Shown piece by piece: positions 35,908 through 46,740 of a stretch of 64,000 bases of DNA (position 1 is its first letter; each line of letters begins with the position of its first letter). Where the stretch lies: assembly GCA_963969365.1 (NCBI GenBank), contig OZ017749.1, positions 2,790,001-2,854,000 of the forward strand. Direction: 5' to 3'. The DNA is from Asterochloris sp. CNOR1 (Eukaryota; Chlorophyta; Trebouxiophyceae; Trebouxiales; Trebouxiaceae). The notes under the pieces are model-generated. The model saw only the letters and a program-made list of their open reading frames with translations, had not been told where the DNA came from and made no database searches. The position numbers were made by a program, and so were the translations under genes.

Positions 35908-37971
35908 TCACTCCGAGGTGTCTTCTGAGCTGGAGCCGTCTGAGGCGTAGGCGATGAGCACACAGATGTCGTCCGGCTTGCCGCCATCATAGGCATGTCC
36001 CCGCGACTTGGCTGAGAACGCAAAGGGCGACATGTGTTGCTGGTCGTGCGCCCTGTGCTGGGCAAACTCTGCCAGGCCAGAGGCTGCCACACTGGCCGAT
36101 TTGCCTCGCCGTTTCAGCGCTGTGACCACTGCCACAGCCTCTTCTGGGTAGACATTGTCAAACAGGCCATCAGTGCCCATGACCACCACATCGCCATGCT
36201 TGAGATCCACAGTGTACAGCTGCAAGAGGATATCTGGCCTTTAGGGGATTTTGTACATTTGCAGAGATGCTGGATTTGGCATGTTGCAGCCAGCCTGCTG
36301 CCATTTGCAACCAGAGGTACAGAGCCACAGCATGGGCCAATCAATGTTTGCGGCACCCATGCAGGCAAATGCAGCCAGCCAGCAGGCTGCAGAGTACCAA
36401 CATATCAGTGCTGGAGCACTGCAGCCGGGCTTGCTGCTAGGCCTGCCTTTCACATTGCAGCCCAAAAGCAGGACAGCCCCACCTCTGCATGCGCTGGGGT
36501 GTCACTAAGGGTGCCCTCGCCGCCAAGCTGGTAAGGAAAGTTGAACTGGTGCTGCTGCTGTGGGGACTTGAACACAATTCTGTTTTTTCGAATAACCATG
36601 AAGCCAGAATCGCCCAGGTTGGCTGCATGCAACTTTGCTCCCTCCAGCATGAGGATGCAGGCGGTGCAGGAGCCCTGTACAGGGGACACTCTGCATCAGT
36701 GGGACCCTTGAGCTGCGCAACGCTGGTGGACAGCAAAGTCAAGCTGGGTTCACTGGGCAGTACACAACAGCCAAGGCAGTGCACAGCTCGCAGACAGCTT
36801 GCTTTAAAATTACAAGCATGTCCTCAGGTGTTGCCAAGCTCGGCCAAGACTCCAACATTCCAGATCTTGCTTGATGAGCACTCTGCATGCCCACCTGGCA
36901 GGTTGTCTTCTGAAATGCTAATTCCATGACGACCTGGGGACCAAGCTCATTGGGCTGGACATGGCCAGCAGCTTCCTGCAGCACACATCATGCACAACTC
37001 TGCATAACACCCAGCGTCTCCAGCAGCAGCTGGACAGCTGCCTCTGCAGCCACAAGCCATCAAAGTGCTTGCTGGGTGCCAGGTGTTGCTGGGCCAGCTG
37101 CTGCGGCCGTACCTCAGCATGCTTCATCAACAGGCGAGCATACGCCCCTGCATCGACCTTGACCTCGACCCAGCTGCCGACCCCGTCTGCCACGCCTGCA
37201 GTGAGACAGCACACAATGTGCGGGGGCTGGTGGCACAGGCGCAGCCCTGGCAATCATTGCAGGCTCTCTGAACGTCTCACCTAAGCAGCGGCCGTTGTTA
37301 GCCACAAAGAATGCGTCCTCCCCGCCAGTTGCTGCCTTGTCAGGATGGGGGATGACATGATGACCCACCAGCAGGGACAGGGGCTGGCCCCCAGCGTCCC
37401 TGTACCAAGAAGCACCAGACTAACTCAGACATCTGGCAAGGCGCCCGATGCCAGTTGCACAGAAGCAAAACAAGCAGTCCTGACTCTCATAGCGTCCTCC
37501 CCAGGCTGCAGACCTGCTAGAGACATGACGCTTACCGGCTGGAGCTGCTGGGCCCTGCCTCAGTGTGAGCATTGGTGCTGGACTGTCTCGCCGCGCCAGA
37601 GTCTGCTGCTGTGCGCTCGCCAGCAGTGACCACAGCAGAGGTCCTCTGACTGCTGCGGAGGTGGTGCTGCAGGAATTGCAGGAGCAAGTCGATCACCTTT
37701 TAGCAGGAATGTACTACTGAAGGCAGCAGCACCACACAAGCCTCACTTGCAGGAGGTACGCTCCTGCTGACAGGGTGGTGAGGCCGCCTAGCACAGGGGC
37801 AGCGCATGCAAAGGCTGCAGCACCGCCGACGCCCCATTTCCTGAGGCTGGGCCGCTGAGGGTGTGGTCCAGGGCCTGGCGCTGAATGAAGTGGGCGCGCG
37901 CCAGCCATTGAGAGTGCTCGAGGGAGGCGTGAGACAGCAGGAAAGGCCTGAGAGCAACCCTGCGGCAGCAT
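35908..37971 (-). CDS. PP2C-type protein phosphatase, PPTC7 / plant PP2C-55 group
   Basis: This is a metal-dependent Ser/Thr phosphatase of organelles. The ATG at 37,971 opens a basic, Ala/Ser/Pro-rich leader (LPRALSMAGARPLHSAPGPG) with a hydrophobic stretch, so plastid or mitochondrial import is likely. Catalytic blocks follow in order: HHVIPHPDKAATGGEDAFF (37.3 kb) with the metal-binding GEDAFF, then VADGVGSWVEVKVDAGAYAR (DG.G motif, 37.1-37.2), GSCTACILMLEGAKLHAANL with GDSGFMVIR (36.6), FPYQLGGEGTLSDTP (36.5), and DLKHGDVVVMGTDGLFDNVY and GGKPDDICVLIA (35.9-36.2). It ends SSSEDTSE at 35,908. One short exon between the leader and the catalytic core, and one near 36.8 kb, are not placed. 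The order and spacing fit PPTC7 homologues. Confidence 0.85.
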
Positions 37972-38280
37972 TGGCAGTCTTGCTGGCTGGCTTTCAGATG
38001 GGGGCCATATGAAAAGACATTCACCAAAGTTGGAGACCTAGCCATGATAGGCCTCAGGGCAGCACTCAGCCAGTGCCCTGCCAGCCACGGTGCCAGATTG
38101 CCTCCGACTGATGGGTGCTGCCGCCGGGTTCTGACAACTCCTGTAGGGCTCCAGGGCTGCTGTCTCACTTTCTCAAATGCATATGACCTCTTTCCACAGT
38201 TTGAAGAAAGCAAATGGAGATTCTTCCATTTCTCAAATAATTGTGTCGCCATGTGCTGTGCCTTGCAGGACGCCTGAACA
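37972..38280. promoter_or_regulatory. Divergent promoter region (PP2C / secreted protein)
   Basis: 309 bp lie between the PP2C ATG on the minus strand and the ATG at 38,281 on the plus strand. A long minus-strand frame runs through it, but shows no family resemblance upstream of the PP2C leader. Confidence 0.35.
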
Positions 38281-39489
38281 ATGCGGCGCACTGTGAAGGC
38301 ACTCGTGGCAGTAGTGACATGCCTATCAGTCCACACACATGCCCTCCAGGACCTCCAACTGCCCCACATTGAGCTCCCCCAGGTACAGAAGAGAGCTGAG
38401 ATCAGCAGCACTGCCTGCATGCTGCACTAGCTAGTGGCCTGGTGGTGGTTGGAATTTAACCACATGTCAACTGCCCCCATGATGTAGGGGTGCTTTGACG
38501 TGCTTCCTGGCTCCCCACCGCCAGGCTGGACAGGCAATGGCGACTGGAACGCCAATAGCCTCACGTTCACGTGAGATGTGCTGTACAGGCAGTGTCTGCT
38601 GCCTATCCCTTGCTCCAGCTCTTGCCTCAGTCAGGGCACCTTGCATGCTCTTCCGCTGAGAGCCTCACAGGGGCACATGCCAATCACCAATTGTTGGCCC
38701 ACCAAAATGGCTGTGTGGCAAAAGTGCGTGCTGCATGATTGTGCTTACCTTGTGCCTGTGAGCCAGCTCAAGCCTGTCACTAGGGCACCCTCAGGCCCCT
38801 GCTGCAGACACCCCGTATCCGGCTGTTTGCCCTTCACACCCACCCAGCTGTGCTCATACTGTGCCCTGCAGAGACTGGGAGGTTGTAGGCTCAGAGATCT
38901 CCCTTAGCCCAAGCCAGCTGTCCAAGATCTCAGTAGTCCAGAGCCTGCTGGTGGCCACCGTGACCTTTCAGGTGCCCACCTCCTGTGATGGCAACAAGAC
39001 GCTCACAGTGGGTCTTGGAGGTTAGTACCCCACAGTAACTGTCCATTGGACAATCAAAGTTGTGCACCAAGGCATGATGTGGCCTGCTGGCTGCATGCCA
39101 CAGCAGCACGGTCTGCTCCACTACCTGCTGTCTGCAATTTGCCTGGCTACATGGCCCCCAGCCGTCCGAAGTCCACAGCACAACATTGCAGACATGCCTG
39201 CCACGGGCAGATGTGGCTGCATGCGGTCATCGGTGGGAAGCAGCGCACAACTTTTGCTCACTGAGCCCACAGGTGCCACAGCTTGGTGGTGCATCCCACC
39301 CTGCCTCTCTTTGCTGGTCAATGGTCATGACAGCACTGCGGAAGACTCGAGCCACGCTCTGTCCTGCTGTACTTGCTCAGTGCCTTTGTCCCCGCGGCAT
39401 GCTGATGCAGCGTGTGCCACAGCCCGTCCCCAACATGTCACCTTCTCTGCTCAGCACACTTGTCATCCGCAGCACATTGCATGCTGAGA
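38281..39489 (+). CDS. Putative secreted protein
   Basis: The ATG at 38,281 gives a good signal peptide (MRRTVKALVAVVTCLSVHTH, cleavage likely near HALQ), and exon 1 ends at 38,382. A later short exon (about 38,525-38,570) reads WTGNGDWNANSLTF. It splices well to DWEVVGSEISLSPSQLSKIS and VTFQVPTSCDGNKTLTVGLG at 38,874-39,029. A Cys-rich terminal stretch could end at 39,489. The phase between exons 1 and 2 does not close with the sites I see, so a small exon is missing or the start is different. The β-strand-rich, N-glycosylation-site-bearing sequence suggests a wall or matrix protein. It might be the 5' part of the mucin-like gene downstream. Confidence 0.35.
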
Positions 39490-41713
39490 TGTTTTTTTGT
39501 AAACCAGTCACTGGAATATCACTTCAATGAGTGCCTGAAACTTTTTGTCACATGTGTCCTGCAACAAACAAGCTAATTTCTGCACCAAAACATTTCTACA
39601 TGCAGGCGTCAAGTATTCTGTAGCCTGCTGTTGTCAGGTTACCTGCATGAAATGGCAGGTCACCACTGCGGCACCTTCACGTCCTGCAGCGCCAGCACTC
39701 CTTTTTTGCAGCAGCGACTTGAAACGTGCTTGCTTCAGGGAGGTCCATAAGAGAGCACTTAATTCACAGGCCTGCCAGCTTCAAGCTCTTCCCTTTAGCA
39801 GATGTGCAGCCGGGACTGGCTCCCGTCTTTCTGCAGAGAGCGCTTGGGGGCACCTACACCCCACTGTAGCTGCCCCTGGCAACTTGAAGCTCCCTCTGCA
39901 GCACCTGTGCAGCTGAGCCCTGTTCCCCAGACACTGCTTGAGGCGCACATGAGTGCCAGCCCTGGCGACATCAACCCCCACTCACACTGCAGCTGTGTCC
40001 ATTGACCATCCCCTCTCGCTGCTGCTGCAGAGATGGCAGCAGTGCCCCTGCAAGCAAATTGGGCAGCCTCTGGTGCACTTACCCTGCAGCTGAGAGATTG
40101 TGGCAGCCTTGCTGCAGACAGCGTCTGGAATGCCTATGCCCCACCCCAGGCTGCTGCAGCCCCATCATGGCCAGTCCCCTTTTCCTGTTTGTGGAAACCG
40201 CATCTTCTGTCCTGCTGCAGAGACCCTAGATGCCCTGCTTGTTGCTGCAAGGAGCGGCTGAAGCACTGCCTGATAGCCTCAAGCACTCCTCTGCAGCGCT
40301 TGTGCACCTAAGACCTGTGCTGCCCTGGTCGCAGAGAGCGCCTGGGTGCACCTGCACCCCAGTCCTGGCACTTTCAAGCTGACATGCGGCGCCTCTGGAG
40401 TGGACCACCTCCTTTTCCAGCCGGCCCCCGTTGCTGGACTGGTGCTGCAGTCCATCCAGTTGTGCCCTGCAACTGGGCCCAGTCACTGGCGCCCAGAGGG
40501 CATCCCAGAGCCCAGCTGCCATGGGTGAGCTGAACATGGCGCCATCTTTGACGCCTGTGTTGTGCTGGCAGACCCCCTGTAGGGTTCATGTGTTTACAGG
40601 ATTGCGACTGCTGTGCTGCTGCACATGCAATGGCAGGCAGTGCTGCCAGGCATGATAAAGCCCTTGCTGCCCAGGGCGTGCATGCTGCTTGGGCCGTTAT
40701 ACGCTGCTGACTGGGTTTGAGTCACAGCCTGCCAGCAGGCTGGCAGCAGATTGGACAGAACATGGTGACTGCCCCTCATAGCCCAATAGGGCTGCCCTTC
40801 ACAGCCGACTTGCATGCCGCTGGGTTTCCTGGAGTGCAGCATAACTGCAGGCTGGCAGCAAGTTGGGGTGTGAGGGGCAGCCAGGTCAGGCTACCCAGAG
40901 GCACTGGTGGTCAGGCTGCTCCTCCAAGAAAGCCAGCAGCGTGTAAGGCGCCAAGCAGCAAGCAAACAGGGCCGCAAGGGGTGCAACTCTCTGTGCAAGT
41001 GCCTAGTCCTGGGTAGCCTAACATGCCATGTGCACCTGCAACAAAGTGGAAACACACATTACTGACATTTGGATCAATTGCGGCCTCTTCAGCACAGTGG
41101 CGCTTGCAACATTGGTGGCTGCCAGCCCTGGTATCACACATGGCTGACCTACATGAGGCTGATACACAAGGCTGATCTGCACAGGCTAACAGACACAAGG
41201 CTGGTATGAAGTGCTGACTGGTGCCGGCTGTGCTGCGTCTGTGCACAGGTGTGCCTAGCCTCAGGGCAGTCAGCCCAGCAGTTGTGGTGTCTACCCTGCA
41301 CACCACGAGGCTTTCCCGTCCCTGCCCCTGCCGCCAGCATGATGCTGTGTGTCTTTCCTCTGGGGCTGTGCGCCACAGCAGAGTCACTGGGACAGCAGCA
41401 TTGTTGGCATGTCGCGGCAACGCCTGTCTTGCTACCGACAGCAGCAGCTAGCCCAGGTGAAGTGTGGTTCCCCATGCAGGCACTGGTGTACAGTGCATCA
41501 GAGGTCAAGTTTGTCATGCTGCTTCCCTTGCGTACAATTCAGGTGGCCCAGGCATCACCCAAGCTGTGCATGGGTTGGACAGCCCCAACATATGCTCTGG
41601 CCTTTGCTTCTGTGACAGGCACAAGCATGTAAAGCTGCCCACGCTGAGCCACTCAATGCTCAGTGGGTTGTGCTACACAGTCGCTGCTCAGACAGCCATC
41701 TCACACCTTGCAG
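39490..41713 (+). repeat. Degenerate repeat region upstream of the mucin-like gene
   Basis: A module of the form CTGCAG-AGAGCGC(T/C)TGGG-GCACCTaCACCCC recurs at about 39,830, 40,110 and 40,330, and more weakly near 40,030 and 39,930. Three copies can be read as ESAWGHLHP, DSVWNAYAP and ESAWVHLHP, each directly after a CTGCAG acceptor-like site. They could be decayed exons of the neighbouring surface-protein genes. No continuous gene model holds through the stretch. Confidence 0.4.
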
Positions 41714-44358
41714 GCACGGCTGCGGCGAGCATCACATAATCATGGCTGAGTCCTACTATGAGGAGACCACAGAGTCTGGCTGCGACACCTGCCACAAGGC
41801 AGACCACCCCTCTGGCGCATCTATGGCTCCTCCTAAGGGCACTAAGGCCCCCAAGGGGACACCTGCTCCACCCTCCACAAGGGGCACCAAGACACACAAG
41901 CGGACGCTTGCTCCACCCTCCACACAAGTATGGCCCAGCACCGCTGCCCCTACCACCACCACGCAGGTTTGGGCCACCACTGCTGCCCCTACCACCACCA
42001 CGCAGGTCTGGACCACCAGTGCTGCCCCTGCCACCACCACGCAGGAGCCCACCACCGCTGCCCCTGCCACCACCACGCAGGAACCCACCACCGGTGCCCC
42101 TACCACCACAACACAGGGTTGGGCCACCACCGCTGCCCCTACCACCACCACGCAGGAGCCCATCACCGCTGCCCCTACCACCACCATGCAGGTTTGGGCC
42201 ACCACCGCTGCCCCTACCACCACCACGCAGGTCTGGGCCACCACTGCTGCCCCTGCCACCACCACGCAGGAGCCCACCACCGCTGCCCCTACCATCACAA
42301 CACAGGGTGGGTCCACCACCGCAGCCCCTACCACCACCACGCAGGAGCCCACCACCGCTGCCCCTACCACCACCACGCAGGTCTGGGCCACCACCGCTGC
42401 CCCAACCACCACCACGCAGGTCTGGGCCACCACTGCTGCCCCTGCCACCACCACGCAGGAGCCCACCACTGCTGCTCCGACGTCAGGTGTGTGGCTGGTG
42501 CACATAAGTTACTCACCGTACAGACTGAACGGCCGTCAGTGCTGTGGCCACTTTCAGCTCCAGTCTCAGATGCTGTCATCTTGGCAGGTCTCAGCAGCTC
42601 AGCCCCTTCAGCACTGCAGTCAGCACACTTCTTGCTTGCTCAGCTGCCAGCAGGTGCACATCAACCAAGCTTAGCTGTTAACACAGCCTCAAGTGAAGCT
42701 CTTTCCACACTTTGTCACCGCAACAGCTTTGCAATTCCAGGCCATCTTGCCCCGGTCCAGCCTTCCCACAGCTGTGCAGAGTGCCACAGGGCTGCATGTG
42801 CCACAGCTGCTGTCAGCTTTGCCCTTTGCCTGGCAGGTCCAATTGCTCCCAACAACATCGTCAATGTTACTGACTTGTGCTCCTGACATTGATGTGTACG
42901 TACGTGTCCTGCACCCACCACTCATGGAGCAGGCCCCCCAATGTTTCTTTGCATCTGCTGCAGGTACACTTTCTCCCAATGCCACCCCCACCACAACATC
43001 GGCTCCCACGACCACAACGGCTGCCCCTACCACCACTACAGCAGGTACCCTTGCATGCAGTCACTCACCTGTGAGCAACATGCTTAACGGACGGGCGCAG
43101 ACTGTAGTTGTGTCAGGTGGTACGCCTTTCTAGCTTGATGCATGCAGACTCTGCTGAAAGCTCTGGCAAAACTGCTGTGCTGCAGCCCCCGCGACGACAT
43201 TGGCTACCACAACCACTAATTCCAGACCTGACAGCTGCTTGAATATGCAGGTTACCAGACCTACGTGATCTCAGGCTGTGAGGTCCAAAGCGCAGATCCA
43301 GTCATCAGTTGTGTGGCTCCATTAACAATCACATCAGCAAGCCTCAAATTCGGCAGATATGATGACTCAACATGCCCAGACGCGACCGTGTCTAGCCTGA
43401 CTCCTTACAGCAGCATAACAGTATCCTTGACGCCTGCTATCGAACAGAGCAGTTACACTTTGGACACCACCAGTGGAGGCTTGAACGCATTGGTGACCAG
43501 TCTAGGTTCCAGTGACCCAGACACTGGTGTGTACAAACAGTACCAACTTACTTACACCTGTGGCACAGCAGGTGGGTATGCATGCATTCACTCTCGTGTG
43601 AGCAACGTGCTGAGCATACCTTGGCAGACTGCAGTTGTGTCAGGTGGCAATTGCAAGCCAGTTCTTGCATGACGCATGCAGACTCTGCTGAAGATTTTGC
43701 ATTCTGCCGTGCTGCAGCCCCCACCACCACCACATCGGCAGCTCCAGTACCAACACTCAGCCCCTGCACTACAATCGTCTACGCCTACATTGGTGCCACG
43801 TATCATTGCAGTCCAAGTGTTCCCATGGCGGGGGGTCTCCTCAGCCCGGGGGCCGGCTTCATCACATCCTTCGCCTTCTCCGCCTACCTTCCTGGCACCG
43901 TTGTGCAAGCATACGTGTACCAGTGGGAATTTGGCAATCCTGCCGGGCAGCCTACAGGCTCGCCGCTATACACAAGCGCGCAGGTGACGGGGACCGACAG
44001 CCCTACCAGCGGGGTCAGCCAGTACTCTTTCTCGAGCATGATACCCACAACGTCGGGCACCCAGTACGTTTTATACTTGCAATACGTCTCAGGCTCAGAA
44101 GGCTCTGTAGGATTAAGCACCCCCTACGACAAGCAGCCGAGCACTGCCGGAGCAGTGTCCTACTATACCCAATACTCTTTATGGCTTGGGGATGCCCAAT
44201 TTGGCATCGCTCTGACTTACACCTTCTGCAGTAAGCCTGCATCTGCAAAGCTTTCGAATGCGTACTGGGGCTGTGTCCTCCAACCGCCGCTCATGGACAA
44301 GGCCCGACAACGTTTATTTGCATCTGCTGCAGGTACACTTACCCCTGGTACCGCTTGA
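41714..44358 (+). CDS. Mucin-like Thr-rich surface protein (5' end unresolved)
   Basis: Five exons keep frame, and every internal junction is phase 1: 41,714-42,486, 42,964-43,044, 43,251-43,571, 43,718-44,230 and 44,333-44,358. Exon A reads SYYEETTESGCDTCHK, a Lys/Pro-rich linker, then about 15 units of 12-13 residues (QVWATTAAPTTTT or QEPTTAAPTTTT types), a heavily O-glycosylatable rod. Exon B is a Thr linker (TTTSAPTTTTAAPTTTT). Exon C is a Cys-bearing β-rich domain (YQTYVISGCEVQSADPVISC ... QYQLTYTCGTA). Exon D is a jelly-roll-like domain (GGLLSPGAGFITSFAFSAYL ... VVQAYVYQWEFGNPAG ... SGTQYVLYLQYVSGS). The protein ends STLTPGTA. No membrane anchor is seen. It is likely extracellular or cell-wall. 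The first exon and signal peptide must lie upstream of 41,714 and were not found. Confidence 0.65.
42922..44340 (+). repeat. Duplicated intron-exon modules in the mucin-like gene
   Basis: Three pairs of near-identical blocks span splice junctions. 42,922-42,970 matches 44,290-44,340 (intron end plus the GTACACTT exon start). 43,045-43,121 matches 43,572-43,646 (donor and following intron). 43,140-43,190 matches 43,672-43,725 (intron end with the CTGCAGCCCCC acceptor). The gene has therefore grown by copying whole intron-exon modules with matching phase. Confidence 0.8.
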
Positions 44359-44735
44359 CGGCCCACGTGTCCGGCAGCCTGTTGGTGCATCAACATACAC
44401 ACTTTGGTTTGCAATGCAGCACAGAGTGCTTCTCGAGCCGCTGTCACGAGTTTGCCAGCAACAGGACCTCGCTAGCTGCTTGCTACTCGTGCACGCCAGG
44501 CACAGGCTGCAACTTCTCATGAAAATCACCCGTGAATTCATGTGTGTTCCAAAGCAGAATCTGTGAGTCTGTGTCGTGCATACTCGTATGACCAAAAGCA
44601 TAATGAACGGTTTGGCCAGGTACAAGCTTGAGGAGAATGAGAGATCAAGTGGTTATTTTGGCATTGCGCAAAGTGAGTGCGATTTTGAAAGCATGCAACA
44701 TGCCCCTCTACTTATGCTAAAAGGCACCAGCTCAG

Positions 44736-44760
44736 ATCTGTCTACAACTTGTAGACAGAT
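44736..44760. repeat. Perfect 12+1+12 palindrome
   Basis: ATCTGTCTACAA, a single C, then TTGTAGACAGAT. It lies about 380 bp past the stop of the mucin-like gene. It could be an RNA hairpin near a 3' end, or one end of a lost element. Confidence 0.9.
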
Positions 44761-44930
44761 ATGAGCACAAATACCACCCGGTATGGACATTTATAATCAC
44801 TCCAGCATCATAGCGGTGGACGTCACGATTGCACTGGACCCCTGGCAAACACAGTGCCAACCCTCCATAATGCCTGCTCTATTCCAGGATGTGTAGAACC
44901 CTGGCTGCAATGTTATGATCTGCTCCTTTG

Positions 44931-45107
44931 GTTGGCGCTCACCCTCAGCCCACCTGCTGACCACAGGCAGCCATGCAGAGCAAGGGAGGCATGCACTGCC
45001 GCCATGTACACTGTGTAGCTCTGGCGGTTGGCGCTGACGCTAAGCCCACCTACTGACCACTGGCAGCCATGCACAGCAAGGAGGCATGCACTGCAGGCAT
45101 GCACATT
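44931..45107. repeat. Tandem duplication, period 96 bp
   Basis: Units start with GTTGGCGCT at 44,931 and 45,027. They share the CCACCT.CTGACCAC.GGCAGCCATGCA core and the GGAGGCATGCACTGC end. No coding meaning is evident. Confidence 0.85.
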
Positions 45108-45542
45108 ATGTCATGGCACGCCTAAGGTAGGGTGAGGGCAGCAGACTGCAGAGTGATGGAGTCGTGCATGATGCAGGCCTCTCCACTCTAGAAAGGCCAC
45201 GCAAGTGATGTGAGCAGGCCTGGACAAGTCCTGTTGTGACTTGGTGGCAGCCTGTGGACTGCCTTGCTGGCAATGCTGGCACCTCCACAGCTGCCCCTGG
45301 CACCCCACCATCCTGGCACAGCCAAATCTAAGTATTTGACCAGCAGGTTTGTACTTGCCTAGCAAACATTGACACAAAGTCAGCCACCTGGACCAGGTGA
45401 TTTGAAGGGGTTAACCTAGCTAAACTGCCAAGAAGACAAAATATGACAATATAAAGCGCCAAAACTGGGGAGAAAAGAAGAAGCAAAACTGTTGCTCGAG
45501 TTGGATCTCCATCCAGCACTGCTGAATGCTGCATTGTGCAGC

Positions 45543-46570
45543 ATGGAGGGCTCTTCTGCTGAGCCAGGCTCGACCCCGATCAGCAAGGCCCCACAGCAGA
45601 AGAGCAAGCTGCGACGCCTGATCAGCAGAAGTAGAAGCAGGAAGCTGCACAGCAGGGAGGAGGGAGAAAGTCTGCTCCTGGAGGGTCCAATGAGTAGCCT
45701 CAGCCTGGACGAGGTGGGTGCGTCACATGGCTTGATGAGTTTCTCCTTGCCTGCTGCGATCATGCTCATGCAGTGTTTGTCTGCAGGATCCAGCGAGAGG
45801 CAATGCTGATGGCCAGCCTTGGTGGGAGAGTGACGCACGCCGGGCAAGGGGGCAGGGGACTGTGGAGCCAAGTATGGCCAGCAGTCTGCAAAGTACTCAG
45901 CTGGGCTGCATGTGTGAGCCCATGTGTTGTCTGCAGGCCTTCAAAGTGAGTGGCATGTGAGGGATGCGCAGGGTCCACCTGAGAACGGGCGTCTGAGAGC
46001 AGCCATTTGCTCTCCCCTGCCACCATCCTCGCTGCCATCAAGGTGGGCCAGTGTAAGGCTTCAAACGCAGACTGCCCAATTTTCACTTCGTTTCCAAAGC
46101 TGCACTACTCCTGCCTGCAGCTCTGGATCGTCCTACACGCCATTCAGTGGCAGCGGCTATAGCACAACGCCCGACAGCGTTCTGCAGCCACATGCAGAAG
46201 ACGGGCACAAGACCCCCTTCACGGTGTGAGTAGCTGCCTGTTGTGGCAGATGTAACCTCCCTCACCAGCCTGGAAGGTGCTGCTTCCTCGTCAGGGGTTC
46301 TGCTGAATACTGGCTGCCTGCTGCAGGTACAACCAGCCTCAGAACTGCTTCAATCCCCTATTTGGTGCCAGCAGCGTGACACCGTCTCCAACAGCCCAAG
46401 TGCCCAAGCCCCCAACTGTTTCTGAAGGTTCTGCCAGCGAGGGCAGCTTGGAGTTAGCCACACCGGCCGTCCAGGCAGAGCAGGCACACAGGCCCAGGGA
46501 TCACGCGGGCGGTGGAGACAAGAACACTCCTGTGTTCAACTTACATGCACGTCTGGATGCAGCAGGCTGA
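45543..46570 (+). CDS. Uncharacterised 250-residue protein
   Basis: Five exons (45,543-45,713, 45,787-45,913, 45,937-46,042, 46,121-46,225, 46,327-46,570) join in frame with GT-AG sites to give 250 residues. The N-terminus is basic and Ser-rich (KSKLRRLISRSRSRKLHSRE). The middle is hydrophilic (WESDARRARGQGT), then a Ser/Gly stretch (SGSSYTPFSGSGYSTTPDSV), VYNQPQNCFNPLFGASS, and a Pro/Ser-rich tail ending TPVFNLHARLDAAG. No membrane segment or known domain is evident. It is probably an intrinsically disordered regulatory or cytoskeletal protein. It converges on the PEBP gene with a 170-bp spacer. Confidence 0.6.
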
Positions 46571-46740
46571 GGTGCCAAGCAGAGCAGTCAATCAGCAGTG
46601 AATTTTTCTGTTGTTGTTTTGAATACATTGCACTTGAGGTTGAAAATGCTCTGCCAACTCTGCTAGTGCTACACCAGCATGTTTCTGTGACATCGGCAGA
46701 GGCTTGCAAGTGCTGCTGCCTTCAGGGAAGCTGATCATGG

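Larger units (their letters stand above)
44359..45542. other. Intergenic region
   Basis: No gene supported. It contains the perfect palindrome at 44,736-44,760 and the tandem duplication at 44,931-45,107. Confidence 0.5.

Noticed and set aside
37788-38420. A 210-residue minus-strand frame as an alternative start of the PP2C gene
   Set aside because: It runs through the divergent promoter and is out of frame with the leader that precedes the PP2C donor at 37,747. The ATG at 37,971 gives a better transit-like leader.
41756-42886. Long open frames in other frames and on the opposite strand of the Thr-rich repeat (about 250-320 residues)
   Set aside because: The repeat unit is poor in T and A, so no frame meets a stop codon. 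Only the Thr/Ala/Pro frame joins the flanking exons with correct splice phase.
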